From: Streptomyces scabiei 87.22
GTDB taxonomy: Bacteria; Actinomycetota; Actinomycetes; Streptomycetales; Streptomycetaceae
DNA length: 64,000 nt
Assembly (NCBI RefSeq): GCF_000091305.1
Contig: NC_013929.1
Location: 5,828,001 to 5,892,000, forward strand
Reading direction: 5' to 3'
The position numbers were made by a program, and so were the translations under genes. Below, piece after piece: positions 25,038 to 33,967 of the stretch. Within the stretch, counting starts at the first letter, position 1; every line of letters begins with the position of its first letter. The notes beneath the pieces are model-generated. The model was not told the DNA's origin. It saw only the letters and a list, made by a program, of their open reading frames with translations, and ran no database searches.

Positions 25038-25919
25038 TCAGTGGGCGCCGACGGGTTCCTTGTCGGGCTCGGCCTGCCGCCGGCGGGCGGCCTGGTCGAG
25101 TTCGGCCTGTACGTGGTCCTTGATCTGGGTCAGGCGGTCCTTGCCGATGCGGTACCCAGCGCCGCGGATGGCCGCCTCGATGTTGCGACGTGAGGCGCGG
25201 TCCCCGCGTCCCAGTGGTGCGGTGCGGGCGATAGCGAGCAGCTCGTCGAAGGTGGCGTCGCGTTCGTGGCCGCCTTCTTTGGTGAGCGGCGTCGGGGCCT
25301 GCGGCACCTTGACTGCTGCCTCCGCTACGTCCGCGCGCTCGGCCACATCGGGCGAGCACCGCACCTTCTTCGGCAGGGAGGTCTGATCGTCCGAACGGGC
25401 AGGCGGCTCGGCACTGTGTCTGCCGTTGTGGCTGTGGCCGACCGTTTGGCTCGTTGTGGCGGCAGCCTCTTGGGCGCGGGGTGTGGGGTGGCGGCGGATG
25501 ACGAGGTCGAGGTGGACCGCGCCGGCGAGCGCGAGAGGGGCGATGGCGGACAGGGCGCCGACGGTGATGTCGTCCAGGTGCAGTCCGGCGGTGCGTGCCT
25601 GCTGGTTGAGGCGGATGGCGTGCAGGGCGTTGGCCCAGATGCTCGTGACCGTGGCGAGCCCGACGAGTGCCCAGACGTACAGACGTGAGCGCCAGGGTGC
25701 GGTGCGCAGGATGAGCAGGGCGGCGACGCCGATGGCGATGAACCCGTCGATCACCAACGGGAAGGCGTATGTGAGGACTCCGCGGATGTGGATGGCGACG
25801 GCCATCTGCCGCAGGGCGTCGTAGGAGAGGGCGAAGGCGATTGTGCCGACCAGGGCGACCCCGAGGCGGATCGCGGCAGTCAGTGCCGGCACGGGGGGTT
25901 GGGTGGTGCGTGAGGGCAA
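25038..25919 (-). CDS. DUF2637 membrane protein (SpdB-like)
   Basis: 293 residues. Four membrane segments fill roughly the first 145 residues (VALVGTIAFALSYDALRQMA, FPLVIDGFIAIGVAALLIL, LVGLATVTSIWANALHAI, GALSAIAPLALAGAVHLDLV). A cytoplasmic region ends in a helical, DNA-binding-like segment (SRRNIEAAIRGAGYRIGKDR). DUF2637 proteins are standard in Streptomyces plasmids and integrative elements and are linked to plasmid spread. It sits between the DUF3631 and mob genes on the same strand. Confidence 0.88.
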   Translation of the reverse strand: MPSRTTQPPVPALTAAIRLGVALVGTIAFALSYDALRQMAVAIHIRGVLTYAFPLVIDGFIAIGVAALLILRTAPWRSRLYVWALVGLATVTSIWANALHAIRLNQQARTAGLHLDDITVGALSAIAPLALAGAVHLDLVIRRHPTPRAQEAAATTSQTVGHSHNGRHSAEPPARSDDQTSLPKKVRCSPDVAERADVAEAAVKVPQAPTPLTKEGGHERDATFDELLAIARTAPLGRGDRASRRNIEAAIRGAGYRIGKDRLTQIKDHVQAELDQAARRRQAEPDKEPVGAH

Positions 25920-26111
25920 GCGTTACTCCAGGGGGAGACGGCTGCCATAGCCACAGGGCAGGGCTGCCGGTGGGGAAGGGGGCGGACTCGTCACACCCGT
26001 CGCATGCCTGGTCAGGGCTGGTACGGGAGCCTGGGGTGGTACAGGAGGACCCGTCACAGTTACCGGACCCGTCACGGGGTTGACCTGCGGTGCGACGTGT
26101 GCGACGGGTGT

Positions 26112-27356
26112 TTACGGGTGGTCGGCCGACTCGTGACGCGTGGTCCCATCGCCGCTGGGTGGTTGCTCCTCGGGGCAGTAGCGGGCCCAGGCATCGGTGA
26201 ACTGCGTGCGCGCGAAGCCCCGGGCCTGCCGGCCGCCCTCGAAGCGGAGGACGGCCGCCTGGATGCCGAAGCCCTTCAGCAGGATCCCCAGATAGCGCGC
26301 GGTCAGACCGGTGTTGCGGTACTCCGCCCATGGAGCCTCCTGGTCTTTGAGTAGCTCCTCCAGTAGGTCCCGCGTGCGCACGGAGTCCGGATCTCCGTAG
26401 CACGCGAAGACACGGCGTACGTCCTTCAGCAGCCGCGTCTTCACGTTGGACTCGTCTTCCTGGCCGACCTCGGCCGCGCACATCGCCACGCACGCTGCCC
26501 GTGCTCGCTCCGGCCAGGAGTCACCTGCCAGTTCGGCGACGACCACCAGCGGCTCCCAGGTGTCCGCCGCCCGGTCCTGCACCGGCATCGGCGGCACCAG
26601 GTCGGCTGCGGTGTCCGTCAGCGGACGCAGCCAGGCGGTCAGCCGGTCACGCAGGGCGTGCAGGGCGGGGATGTCGCGGCGAGACCGGAACTGCTCCACT
26701 CGCTCACCTGCCTTGCGCCGCTGCATACGGATCACCACGGACCGGTCCATGACCGTGTCCGGCAGGTCCCCGATACCGGCGAGCGCGGCCATCGCGAAGG
26801 TGGGGAACGCCTGCGGCTTGTGCTCCGGCCCCGAGATGCGCAGGGCGGGCCGGTTGCGCTGGTGGCCGGCGTTGAGCAGGCCGCGCAGCTCCTCGTTCTT
26901 CTCGGCGGCCTTGATGCTGCCGAAGATGGTGTCGGCCTCGTCCACCAGCAGGGTGGGCGGGTCCTCACCGATGGCGCGGAACACCACCGCCGGGCTGGTG
27001 TTGACCGTGATCAGCGGCTCGCGCACAGTCTCGGTGAGCACGTCCAGCAGGCGGGACTTGCCGCACCGCTTCGCCGGCCCGACCACGGCGAGGCGAGGTG
27101 CGTGCTGGAGGGCGGGCTGGATGTGCGTGGCCGCCACCCACAGCGTGACGGCGGTCAGGGCCTCACTGCTGGGCAGGATCACGTACCGCGCGATGGCTTC
27201 CCTCAGCTCGTCCAGTAGCTGTGCGCCTTCCACGCTCTGCCCTGGCTCGTCGTCCTCAGCGGTGGGCGCTTTCGCGGTGGGGTCCTGGCCCGGGGCGGCG
27301 ACGGGCGGCCAGGTGCGTATCGAGGATGCGGTGGCGGGGGACGTAGATTCGTCCAC
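26112..27356 (-). CDS. DUF3631 P-loop ATPase
   Basis: 414 residues. A Walker A (VVGPAKRCGKSRLLDVL) and Walker B (TLLVDEADTIFG) are followed by a winged C-terminal part (RTRDLLEELLKDQEAPWAEY). DUF3631 proteins of mobile elements resemble replicative helicase/primase ATPases; a role in element replication or maintenance is inferred. The GTG start follows GGAAGGAACGCCT. It is probably first in the mobilisation operon after the excisionase. Confidence 0.87.
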   Translation of the reverse strand: MDESTSPATASSIRTWPPVAAPGQDPTAKAPTAEDDEPGQSVEGAQLLDELREAIARYVILPSSEALTAVTLWVAATHIQPALQHAPRLAVVGPAKRCGKSRLLDVLTETVREPLITVNTSPAVVFRAIGEDPPTLLVDEADTIFGSIKAAEKNEELRGLLNAGHQRNRPALRISGPEHKPQAFPTFAMAALAGIGDLPDTVMDRSVVIRMQRRKAGERVEQFRSRRDIPALHALRDRLTAWLRPLTDTAADLVPPMPVQDRAADTWEPLVVVAELAGDSWPERARAACVAMCAAEVGQEDESNVKTRLLKDVRRVFACYGDPDSVRTRDLLEELLKDQEAPWAEYRNTGLTARYLGILLKGFGIQAAVLRFEGGRQARGFARTQFTDAWARYCPEEQPPSGDGTTRHESADHP

Positions 27357-27491
27357 AGGCGTTCCTTCCCGGTGGGCCGGACGGGCAAGCCCGGCCCACC
27401 GATTCGATCGTTCAAGGGCGACGAGGCGGGGACTCTGCGGCTCTCGGCGGTGGCTCGCCGAGAGCCGCTTCGCTGTCCCGGCAGGGCGGCA

Positions 27492-27731
27492 TCAGGCCGT
27501 GAGGTCGTACGCGGACTGGGCGTTCACCCAGGCGTCCACCTCGGGCCAGCGGTAGCGCAGGTGGCGACCGACCTTGTGCACGTTGGGGCCGATGCCCCGG
27601 TACTTCCACTGGTAGAGGGTCTTCACCGGCACCCCGAGAAAGGCCGCGACCTCCGCAGGGGTGGCAAGCGGGCCACGGACAGTTGCAGCGGTTGCAGGGG
27701 CATTGGTGCTACGGGGAGAAGAGGTCGGCAC
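27492..27731 (-). CDS. Excisionase-type helix-turn-helix protein (MerR/AlpA-like)
   Basis: 79 residues with the compact winged HTH LATPAEVAAFLGVPVKTLYQ then WKYRGIGP and HLRYRWPEVDAWVNAQ. Such proteins bend DNA beside att sites and steer integrase toward excision. The GTG at 27731 follows AAAAGGAG. It is transcribed divergently from the repressor-integrase pair, with a shared ~470-bp control region. Confidence 0.87.
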   Translation of the reverse strand: MPTSSPRSTNAPATAATVRGPLATPAEVAAFLGVPVKTLYQWKYRGIGPNVHKVGRHLRYRWPEVDAWVNAQSAYDLTA

Positions 27732-27796
27732 GAGGCTCCTTTTCGGTCTTGGACAACGGCCTGGACAACACAGCCACACCTCACGGAGAGAAGTCC

Positions 27797-27816
27797 AGAG
27801 TTGGTTCTGAAACTCT
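27797..27816. promoter_or_regulatory. Operator-like palindrome O1 near the excisionase start
   Basis: AGAGTT and AACTCT arms are separated by 8 bases. The whole 20-base site is repeated in inverted orientation at 28141-28160 with one mismatch. It lies ~66 bp upstream of the excisionase. It is a candidate binding site for the XRE protein encoded at 28198. Confidence 0.6.
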
Positions 27817-27926
27817 GTACTACTTCTCTCAGCGTGGCTGGGGAGGCGAAAACAGTAAGGGTGGATGAGCGGTTGCCAAAACCGCTTCCACGGAAGTCGA
27901 AATTTTTTACGGCGAAGTTATCGGTA

Positions 27927-27949
27927 GAGGTGTCGGAATCCGATACCTC
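27927..27949. promoter_or_regulatory. Second palindrome in the xis-xre control region
   Basis: Ten-base arms (27927-27936 and 27940-27949, nine of ten complementary) with a 3-base spacer, of the form GAGGTGTCGG/CCGATACCTC. Its sequence differs from O1/O2, so it could be the site of another protein. Confidence 0.5.
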
Positions 27950-28140
27950 CGCAGGTCGGTGGTGTTGCGGAGTGCGCGGGTGTCATCCGATGAACCCGGT
28001 GCGCTGTTCGGCTGATACCTGCTCGAATCGCCCATAATCAGAGCGCGATGGGAAGGTAGCACGGCATTCCCGAAGAGACGGCTCGTGATGTGCCGGAATT
28101 CGATGAGAGGAACGCCACTCAGTCCTCGGGTGACTTCTGT

Positions 28141-28160
28141 AGAGTTTAAGAACCAACTCT
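28141..28160. promoter_or_regulatory. Operator-like palindrome O2 near the xre start
   Basis: The inverted copy of O1 (19 of 20 bases), 38 bp before the XRE start codon and thus close to where its promoter should lie. With O1 it suits autoregulation and control of the divergent excisionase. Confidence 0.6.
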
Positions 28161-28197
28161 TGCCATAGCGCCCGGCCGCAAGTTACAGCTACCTGTT

Positions 28198-28479
28198 ATG
28201 GCAACCCGACCTGTCGAAATAGGCCCTGCCGGCCTCCACACTGCCCGCGCCATCGAGCACCTACGCCTCGTGCGCGGCCTGACCCAGCAGCAGCTCGCCG
28301 CTCGCTGCACTGCGCTGGGCCGCCCGATGACCAACACCGCCCTCAGCCGAACCGAACGCGCGCGCCGTCGCTGCGACATCGACGACCTCGTCGTGATCGC
28401 CACCGCGCTGGGCATCCCCGCCGCCACGCTACTCCTGCCGCTCCCGTCGGTGACCAGCGGCGACCGGGAGGGGTGCTAG
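28198..28479 (+). CDS. XRE-family helix-turn-helix regulator of the element
   Basis: 93 residues that are almost entirely an HTH_3 domain: AIEHLRLVRGLTQQQLAARC, NTALSRTERARRRCDIDDLV, IATALGIPAATLLLPLP. The stop TAG at 28477 abuts the integrase TTG start, so both are one transcript. It probably represses the element's control region through the O1/O2 palindromes (inference). Confidence 0.85.
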   Translation: MATRPVEIGPAGLHTARAIEHLRLVRGLTQQQLAARCTALGRPMTNTALSRTERARRRCDIDDLVVIATALGIPAATLLLPLPSVTSGDREGC

Positions 28480-29298
28480 TTGGCGCGGGTCTGGATCGAG
28501 GACCGCATAGGGCACGCGGCGTACGCGCGTGCCGCAGCTGATGCCAAGCGGGCGGGCCGTACGCCACCCGGTCGCTACCGAGTCCGCTGGTACGACCCTG
28601 ACGGCAAGCCGAAGATGAAGACCTTCGCCCGCAAGGTCGACGCCGAGGCGGAGCGGACGAGGATGGAGTCCCGTCTCAATGACGGCTCCTACCGTGATCC
28701 GGCCGCCGCCCGGGTGAAGTTCGCAGAGGTGGCGGAGTCCTGGCTGGCCGCGCAGATCCATCTCAAGCGTTCGACCCGGGGCCGCTATCGCGGCGTTCTC
28801 GACGTCCATGTGATCCCCAGATGGGGCACCACCCCGCTGGATCGCGTCAACTTCGAGGACATCGCCGAGTGGCTCGCGGACCTGCTGTCCGGCGAGGCGA
28901 CCGGCGGCAGGAAGCTCAGCCCCAGGTCGGTCCGCAAGGCGTACGTCGTCCTCAGCCGCGTTCTCGGCTACGCGGTGAAGGCCCGTCGTCTGGCGGTCAA
29001 CCCGGCGGTCGGCGTGCCGCTGCCGAAGGCGGCGCCTGCCGACCACGTGTACCTCGACGACATGCAGGTCGACGCACTGGCCAACGCGTCGGGCGCCTAC
29101 CGGGTGTTCATCCTGCTGCTGGCCTATACCGGTCTGCGCTGGGGTGAGGCGTCGGCGCTGAAGGTGGGCTGCGTGGACCTGGCCTCCTGCCGGGCCCACA
29201 TCGTCGAGGCGTACGCCGAGGACAACGGCAAGCTCTACCTCGACACCCCCAAGAACCATGAGCGCAGGTCAGTACCGATCCCACGGTTCCTGGCAGAG
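28480..29298 (+). pseudogene. Tyrosine integrase, 5' part, split by IS21-family insertion
   Basis: 273 codons from a TTG start. An AP2/arm-binding N-terminus (RYRVRWYDPDGKPKMKTFAR), a SAM-like core-binding domain and the first catalytic box (LLAYTGLRWGEASAL, with the catalytic Arg) are present. The frame stops matching after IPRFLAE, where the IS begins at 29299. Joining codon 273 to 32999 restores a continuous 412-residue integrase, so the lesion is a clean insertion. Confidence 0.9.
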
Positions 29299-29444
29299 GT
29301 GGCTTTATTCACGAGTAGTGCCGCCAGTTGTTCACGGGTTTGGGAGGCACCCAGATCCACGGTCGGGTGATGTTCACGAGTTTTGACAGCACTGAGGTAC
29401 TTGCCAGGGCAGCATCGGGATGCTCCTGGTGAAAGGTCCTGGTC

Positions 29445-31091
29445 ATGCCGCAGATGTCCAAGGTCGAGCTGTACGCGGCGATCCGACGTGACCACCGTGC
29501 CGGCATGAAGATGCGCGAGCTTGAGCGCAAGTACAACGTCTCGTGGAGGACGGTCAAGAAGGCCGTGGACTCCGTCTGGCCGGAGCCCCGGAAGAAACTG
29601 CCGCCGCGGCCAACTGCGCTGGATCCGTACAAGCCGGTGGTCGACGAGATGCTGCGGACGGACCTCGACGCGCCGCGCAAACAGCGCCATACGATCACAC
29701 GGATCTTCCACCGGCTCGTCCAGGAGCACGGCGCCGATGTGTCCTACCAGATGGTCCGGCGCTACGTCTCTGACCGGAAGCCGGAGATCCTCGCGGCCTC
29801 GGGCAAAGCCCCCGTTGAAGCCTTCGTGCCGCAGACCCACCTGCCCGGTCACGAGGCGGAGGTCGACTTCGGCGACGTGACCGTCCGCCTGGCCGGCGAG
29901 CTGGTGACCTGCTACTTGTTCTCGCTCCGCCTGTCCTACTCGGGCAAGGCCGTCCACCGCGTCTTCGCCTCCTGCGGCCAGGAAGCCTTCTTCGAAGGAC
30001 ACGTGCACGCGCTTCGCACGCTGGGCGGTGTCCCTCGAAGCAAGATCCGTTACGACAACCTGAAGTCGGCCGTGGCCCAGGTGCTGGGGCTGAACCGGGC
30101 CCGGGTGGAGACCGACCGGTGGATCGCCTTCCGCTCGCACTTCAACATCGAGAGCTTCTACTGCCGCCCTGGCCTCGAAGGCGCCCATGAGAAGGGCGGC
30201 GTCGAAGGGATGATCGGCTACTTCCGCCGCAACCACTTCACGCCAGTCCCGGAAGTCGACTCCCTCGCTGAGTTGAACGAGATGGTCGACCAGTGGGACC
30301 TGCACGACGGGCGTCGCCGGATCGGCTCACGGCCGCGGACCGTCGACGAGTACTTCGCCGTCGAGCAGCCGCTGCTGATGCCGCTGCCAGGAGAGCCGTT
30401 CGAGACCGGCCGGCTGTTCACGCCACGCGTCGACCGCTACAGCCAGATCGCCGTCCGCACCAACCGCTACTCGGTCCCGACCCGACTGATCGGCAAACGG
30501 GTACGCGTCGTCCTGCACGCTTCCCACCTGGTGGTTTACGACAGGAACATTGAGGTGGCCCGCCACGAGAGGCTGATCGCGAAGGGCAGCTGCCGCCTGG
30601 ACCTGGACCACTACCTCGAAGCCCTCATCCGCAAGCCCGGCGCCTTCCCTGGTGCCACGGCTCTGGAACAGGCCCGGTCCGCGGGCAAGTTCACCCCGGT
30701 CCACGACGCCTGGTGGGCCCAGGCCCGCAAGGTTCACGGCGAGCGGGACGGCACCCGGGCGTTGATCGAGGTCCTGCTGCTGAACCGGCACCTCGCCCAC
30801 GAGCACGTGGTCGCGGGCCTGGCCACCGCACTGCGGGCCGGCGCCCTGACCGCCGACGCCGTTGCCCTGGAGGCCCGCAAGGCCGCCCAGGCAGAAGACG
30901 AGCCGACCATCGGCGCATCCATCCCGGCGCTTCCTGGGCAGACGCCAGCCACCGTCACGTCGCTGCACGAGTGGCGCCTCGCGCACCTCCCGCCGGACAC
31001 CAGGCCGCTGCCGTCGGTGACCCCCTATGACCGACTGCTCCGACGCCGCCGCACCAGCGGCAGTGACCACCGTGAGGGAGAAGCCCAGTGA
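29445..31091 (+). CDS. istA: IS21 family transposase IstA
   Basis: 548 residues. An N-terminal HTH (MRELERKYNVSWRTVKKAVD) is followed by a DDE core with catalytic Asp in AEVDFGDVTV, Asp in KIRYDNLKSAV and Glu in HEKGGVEGMIGYFRR. The C-terminal part includes the Mu-type beta barrel region (VDRYSQIAVRTNRYSVPTRL). It carries out strand transfer. Its stop overlaps the GTG start of istB by GTGA. It appears intact, so the copy may still be active. Confidence 0.95.
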   Translation: MPQMSKVELYAAIRRDHRAGMKMRELERKYNVSWRTVKKAVDSVWPEPRKKLPPRPTALDPYKPVVDEMLRTDLDAPRKQRHTITRIFHRLVQEHGADVSYQMVRRYVSDRKPEILAASGKAPVEAFVPQTHLPGHEAEVDFGDVTVRLAGELVTCYLFSLRLSYSGKAVHRVFASCGQEAFFEGHVHALRTLGGVPRSKIRYDNLKSAVAQVLGLNRARVETDRWIAFRSHFNIESFYCRPGLEGAHEKGGVEGMIGYFRRNHFTPVPEVDSLAELNEMVDQWDLHDGRRRIGSRPRTVDEYFAVEQPLLMPLPGEPFETGRLFTPRVDRYSQIAVRTNRYSVPTRLIGKRVRVVLHASHLVVYDRNIEVARHERLIAKGSCRLDLDHYLEALIRKPGAFPGATALEQARSAGKFTPVHDAWWAQARKVHGERDGTRALIEVLLLNRHLAHEHVVAGLATALRAGALTADAVALEARKAAQAEDEPTIGASIPALPGQTPATVTSLHEWRLAHLPPDTRPLPSVTPYDRLLRRRRTSGSDHREGEAQ

Positions 31092-31885
31092 CCCTGCCCC
31101 GCCAGCGAGGCTTGACCGAGCAGGCCGCCGACGCCGCGATCGACACCGCCTGCCGCCTGCTGCGGCTGCCCTCGATCCGCAACGAGTTCAACGAGATCGC
31201 CGACAGAGCGGTCAAGGACCAGATGACCTACCGCGGCTTCCTCGCCGAACTGCTGATGACCGAGTGCGACGACCGGGCACGCCGCCGTTCAGAACGGCGC
31301 ATCAAGGCAGCCGGCTTCCCACGGGAGAAGTCCCTCCGGGCCTTCGACTTCGATGCCAACCCGAACATCGACGCGGCCACCGTCCATACTCTCGCCAGCT
31401 GCGAATGGATCAAGAAGAGTCAGCCCCTCTGCCTGATCGGAGACTCCGGCACCGGCAAGTCCCACATGCTCATCGCCCTGGGCACCGAGGCCGCGATGAA
31501 GGGCTACCGCGTCCGCTACACGTTGGCCACGAAGCTGGTCAACGAGCTGGTCGAGGCTGCGGACGAGAAGCAGCTCAACAAGACCATCGCCCGCTACGGC
31601 CGCGTCGATCTCCTCTGCATCGACGAGCTTGGCTACATGGAACTCGACCGCCACGGCGCCGAACTCCTCTTCCAGGTGCTGACCGAGCGCGAGGAGAAGA
31701 ACAGCGTTGCGATCGCTTCCAACGAGTCGTTCGGAGGGTGGACGAAGACCTTCACCGATCCCCGTCTCTGCGCCGCGATCGTCGACCGTCTCACCTTCAA
31801 CGGCACGATCATCGAGACCGGCACCGACTCCTACCGCCTGGCCACCACCCGCGCGCGAGCCGAACAACCGGCCGTCGCAGGCTGA
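31088..31885 (+). CDS. istB: IS21 family helper ATPase IstB
   Basis: 265 residues, AAA+ (DnaA/DnaC-like): Walker A LIGDSGTGKSHMLIALG, Walker B VDLLCIDELGYMELDR, and sensor region VAIASNESFGGWTKTF. IstB loads on target DNA and stimulates IstA. The GTG start overlaps the istA stop. Confidence 0.95.
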   Translation: MTLPRQRGLTEQAADAAIDTACRLLRLPSIRNEFNEIADRAVKDQMTYRGFLAELLMTECDDRARRRSERRIKAAGFPREKSLRAFDFDANPNIDAATVHTLASCEWIKKSQPLCLIGDSGTGKSHMLIALGTEAAMKGYRVRYTLATKLVNELVEAADEKQLNKTIARYGRVDLLCIDELGYMELDRHGAELLFQVLTEREEKNSVAIASNESFGGWTKTFTDPRLCAAIVDRLTFNGTIIETGTDSYRLATTRARAEQPAVAG

Positions 31886-31894
31886 GCTTCACGG

Positions 31895-32836
31895 TCAGCT
31901 CAGCGGCCCGTCGTCCGCAGGGACGACGGGCCCGGTCAGTCGTCGAGGACTCACGCTCTGGGACCAGACTCGCTGAATCGTTCGGTAGTCGATCACGGCT
32001 ATGTCCTCCTGCTGGAGAACCTCACGGGCCTGCGGCGATGTCAGGAACTCGTAGTCCGTCCGGCGCACGGGCCAGCCACCGTCGACGGCCTGCGACTCCT
32101 TGTCGCCCAGGCTGGGATGCACCGCCCATTCATTGAGCCCGGCAGGCAGGTCACGCAGCATCTGAGCGTATTGGGCCGCCTTGCCTTCAATGTCGAGGGA
32201 GAAGCTGTCCACGAAGTCGTTGTCGGTGACCGGCAGCCCGCGTCTCCGCATCGCCTGGCGCCCAGGTTCGAGCCAGACCCGGACCGCGAGGCCGTACTCC
32301 GCTGCCAGCACTACGGACAGGTTGAGGATGTCGTCGCGGCCGCCATCAGCCAGGCAATGGAAGTCCAGATGGGTCGGTGTGAGCCCAGCGTCGGCCACGG
32401 CATCGATCTGGGCGCGGAACTCAAGTTCGATCTCATCGAGCCGAGCCTGGGCGAGCAAGGCTGCCCGCCCGACCGGTGTCGGCGAGAACAGTTCGCCTGC
32501 AGGGTCCAGCAGTGAGGGAACTCGTTCCTTGGCGATCAGCGGCCCCCACGGGATGTCGGGCATCTCGCATACCAGAGTGAGGTGGATCCCGAACGGGATC
32601 TGCGGCCGCCGGCTGAGCAGTTTCATAGCCTCCGGCGCCCCAGGACACGGGACCATCAGGCTGCACGAACTGGCGATGCCCTCTTCGACCGACTCGATCA
32701 CCGCGGCGTTGATCGCTGGATACATCCCGAAGTCATCGCAGTTGACGATCAGCAGCCGAGCATCAGGCGGATACCCCAGTAACTCACTCGACTGCTCCGA
32801 AGGCACGGCGGCTGCGGGAACGCTGACTTCATTCAT
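31895..32836 (-). CDS. ChbG/YdjC-like polysaccharide deacetylase, passenger of the IS
   Basis: 313 residues with IVNCDDFGMYPAINAAVIES, FGIHLTLVCEMPDIPWGP, PTHLDFHCLADGG and a final EVLQQEDIAVIDYRTIQRVW. These are the landmarks of YdjC-family deacetylases acting on amino-sugar oligosaccharides. The CDDFG Asp pair and the HLDFH His are likely metal ligands. The start is taken at MNEVSV (32836). It lies fully between the IS termini, converging with istB. An 11-bp hairpin (31906-31931) inside its last codons may end transcription. Confidence 0.88.
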   Translation of the reverse strand: MNEVSVPAAAVPSEQSSELLGYPPDARLLIVNCDDFGMYPAINAAVIESVEEGIASSCSLMVPCPGAPEAMKLLSRRPQIPFGIHLTLVCEMPDIPWGPLIAKERVPSLLDPAGELFSPTPVGRAALLAQARLDEIELEFRAQIDAVADAGLTPTHLDFHCLADGGRDDILNLSVVLAAEYGLAVRVWLEPGRQAMRRRGLPVTDNDFVDSFSLDIEGKAAQYAQMLRDLPAGLNEWAVHPSLGDKESQAVDGGWPVRRTDYEFLTSPQAREVLQQEDIAVIDYRTIQRVWSQSVSPRRLTGPVVPADDGPLS

Positions 32837-32998
32837 GCCCGCAGTGTGAGACCTGGACCGGGCCCCCGCACGGCAATTTGACCGCCGCAGAGCGACAGCG
32901 CCGTCATTTCTCGTGAACATCTACGAGCCTGCTGATCATCAACTGCCGCCACAACCAGTGAACAAACGCTGCTGCTGAACGTGAACGAAGCCACAGAG

Positions 32999-33418
32999 GA
33001 GTTGAAACCGCACGTTCAGGGGCGGGGAGACGAGGAGTTGCTCTTCACCGCCCCGCAGGGCGGACCGCTGAGGGCGCGGAACTTCCGTCAGCGTTTGTTC
33101 GCGCCAGCGGTCGTGAAGGCCGGGCTTGGGCACCTCAAGGTCACCCCGCACAAGCTGCGGCACACGGCGGCTTCGCTGGCCATCGCAAGCGGCGCGGACG
33201 TCAACGTCGTACAGACGATGCTGGGCCACAAGTCCGCGACCCTGACGTTGGACACGTATGGCCACCTCTTCCCGGACCGTCTGGACGAGGTCTCGAAGAA
33301 GATGCACAAGCGCCGCTCCAAGCAACTGGCCAAGGCGAAGGCCAAGCTGGAGAAGGCGGAGAAGAAGGCCCGCAAGGCCGCTGAGGAGGTGGCCGCCCTG
33401 GAGGACGATGCAGCGTGA
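32999..33418 (+). pseudogene. Tyrosine integrase, 3' part, downstream of the IS
   Basis: 140 codons continuing in the frame of 28480-29298 after removal of the IS and one AGAG. The second catalytic box is present: HKLRHTAASLAIASGADVNV, MLGHKSATLTLDTYGHLFPD (His-x-x-Arg, His, Tyr). A Lys/Ala-rich coiled tail follows. It may have an accidental start inside the IS end (ATG-less GTG at 32981), but a free C-terminal half would not recombine DNA. Confidence 0.9.
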
Positions 33419-33451
33419 TGTGTGCCTGATGCGTGCCGGGGAGCCGCAAGA

Positions 33452-33493
33452 AAGGGGCCGCCCGACCGCGCTGATGCGGTGGGGCAGCCCCTT
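33452..33493. terminator. Bidirectional hairpin between integrase and convergent gene
   Basis: The outer stem AAGGGGC/GCCCCTT (33452-33458 with 33487-33493) and the inner stem CCCGACCGC/GCGGTGGGG (one mismatch) are joined by a 6-base loop. It lies in the 94-bp space between convergent genes. Confidence 0.6.
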
Positions 33494-33512
33494 CCGTCTC
33501 CCTCGGCTCAGG

Positions 33513-33857
33513 TCATCCGCGCGGTCGCTGGCTGTCCTGCCGGGCTCGGTCGATCGCGGCAGCAGCCTCATCGCCGGCCAGCCGCTCGATCTCCTCAGGT
33601 ACCTCCCGCTCGTCCAGCACGAAGAGCCGGTCACCGACGAGACGGGTGGTGGTCTTCCAGCCGAGACGACGTCCCGCTTCCCGAGCTGCATGCCGGACGT
33701 CCTTGAGGTCGCCCAACTCCGCAAGATCGTCGCCGCTCAGGATCAGCTGACCGTGGTAGCCCTGGAACTGCGGCTTAAGAGCCGCTCGCATCATCGATTC
33801 GAGCCGGTCGATCAGCTTCTCGTACCGACGCCGAGCCAGCTCATCCGTGACGGCCAT
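33513..33857 (-). CDS. Hypothetical protein at the right end of the element
   Basis: 114 residues: VTDELARRRYEKLIDRLESM, LKPQFQGYHGQLILSGDDLA, LKDVRHAAREAGRRLGWKTT, DRLFVLDEREVPEEIE. Balanced composition and codon use suggest a real alpha/beta protein. The ATG at 33857 follows a weak GCAGG. It lies between the integrase and the tRNA, convergent with the integrase. No family recognised. Confidence 0.65.
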   Translation of the reverse strand: MAVTDELARRRYEKLIDRLESMMRAALKPQFQGYHGQLILSGDDLAELGDLKDVRHAAREAGRRLGWKTTTRLVGDRLFVLDEREVPEEIERLAGDEAAAAIDRARQDSQRPRG

Positions 33858-33967
33858 CCTGCACAGCTCCCCACCATCCGCGCGCACGGCATGTGTGCCA
33901 TATGTGTGCTGCAAGCGCAGGAACCCTCCCGTCCGTCGGGCGGAAGGGCTCCTGACCTGGTGTTTCT

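Larger units (their letters stand above)
29299..32994 (+). mobile_element. IS21-family insertion sequence with passenger gene, 3696 bp
   Basis: The ends are GTGGCTTTATTCACG (29299) and the inverse of GTGGCTTCGTTCACG (ending 32994), 13 of 15 identical. The 4-bp direct repeat AGAG flanks it (29295-29298 and 32995-32998). Each end carries further inward copies of a GTTCACG-type motif. One longer pair matches well: 29368-29393 against 32896-32921. IstA and IstB are intact. A deacetylase gene of opposite orientation lies between istB and the right end. Confidence 0.9.
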
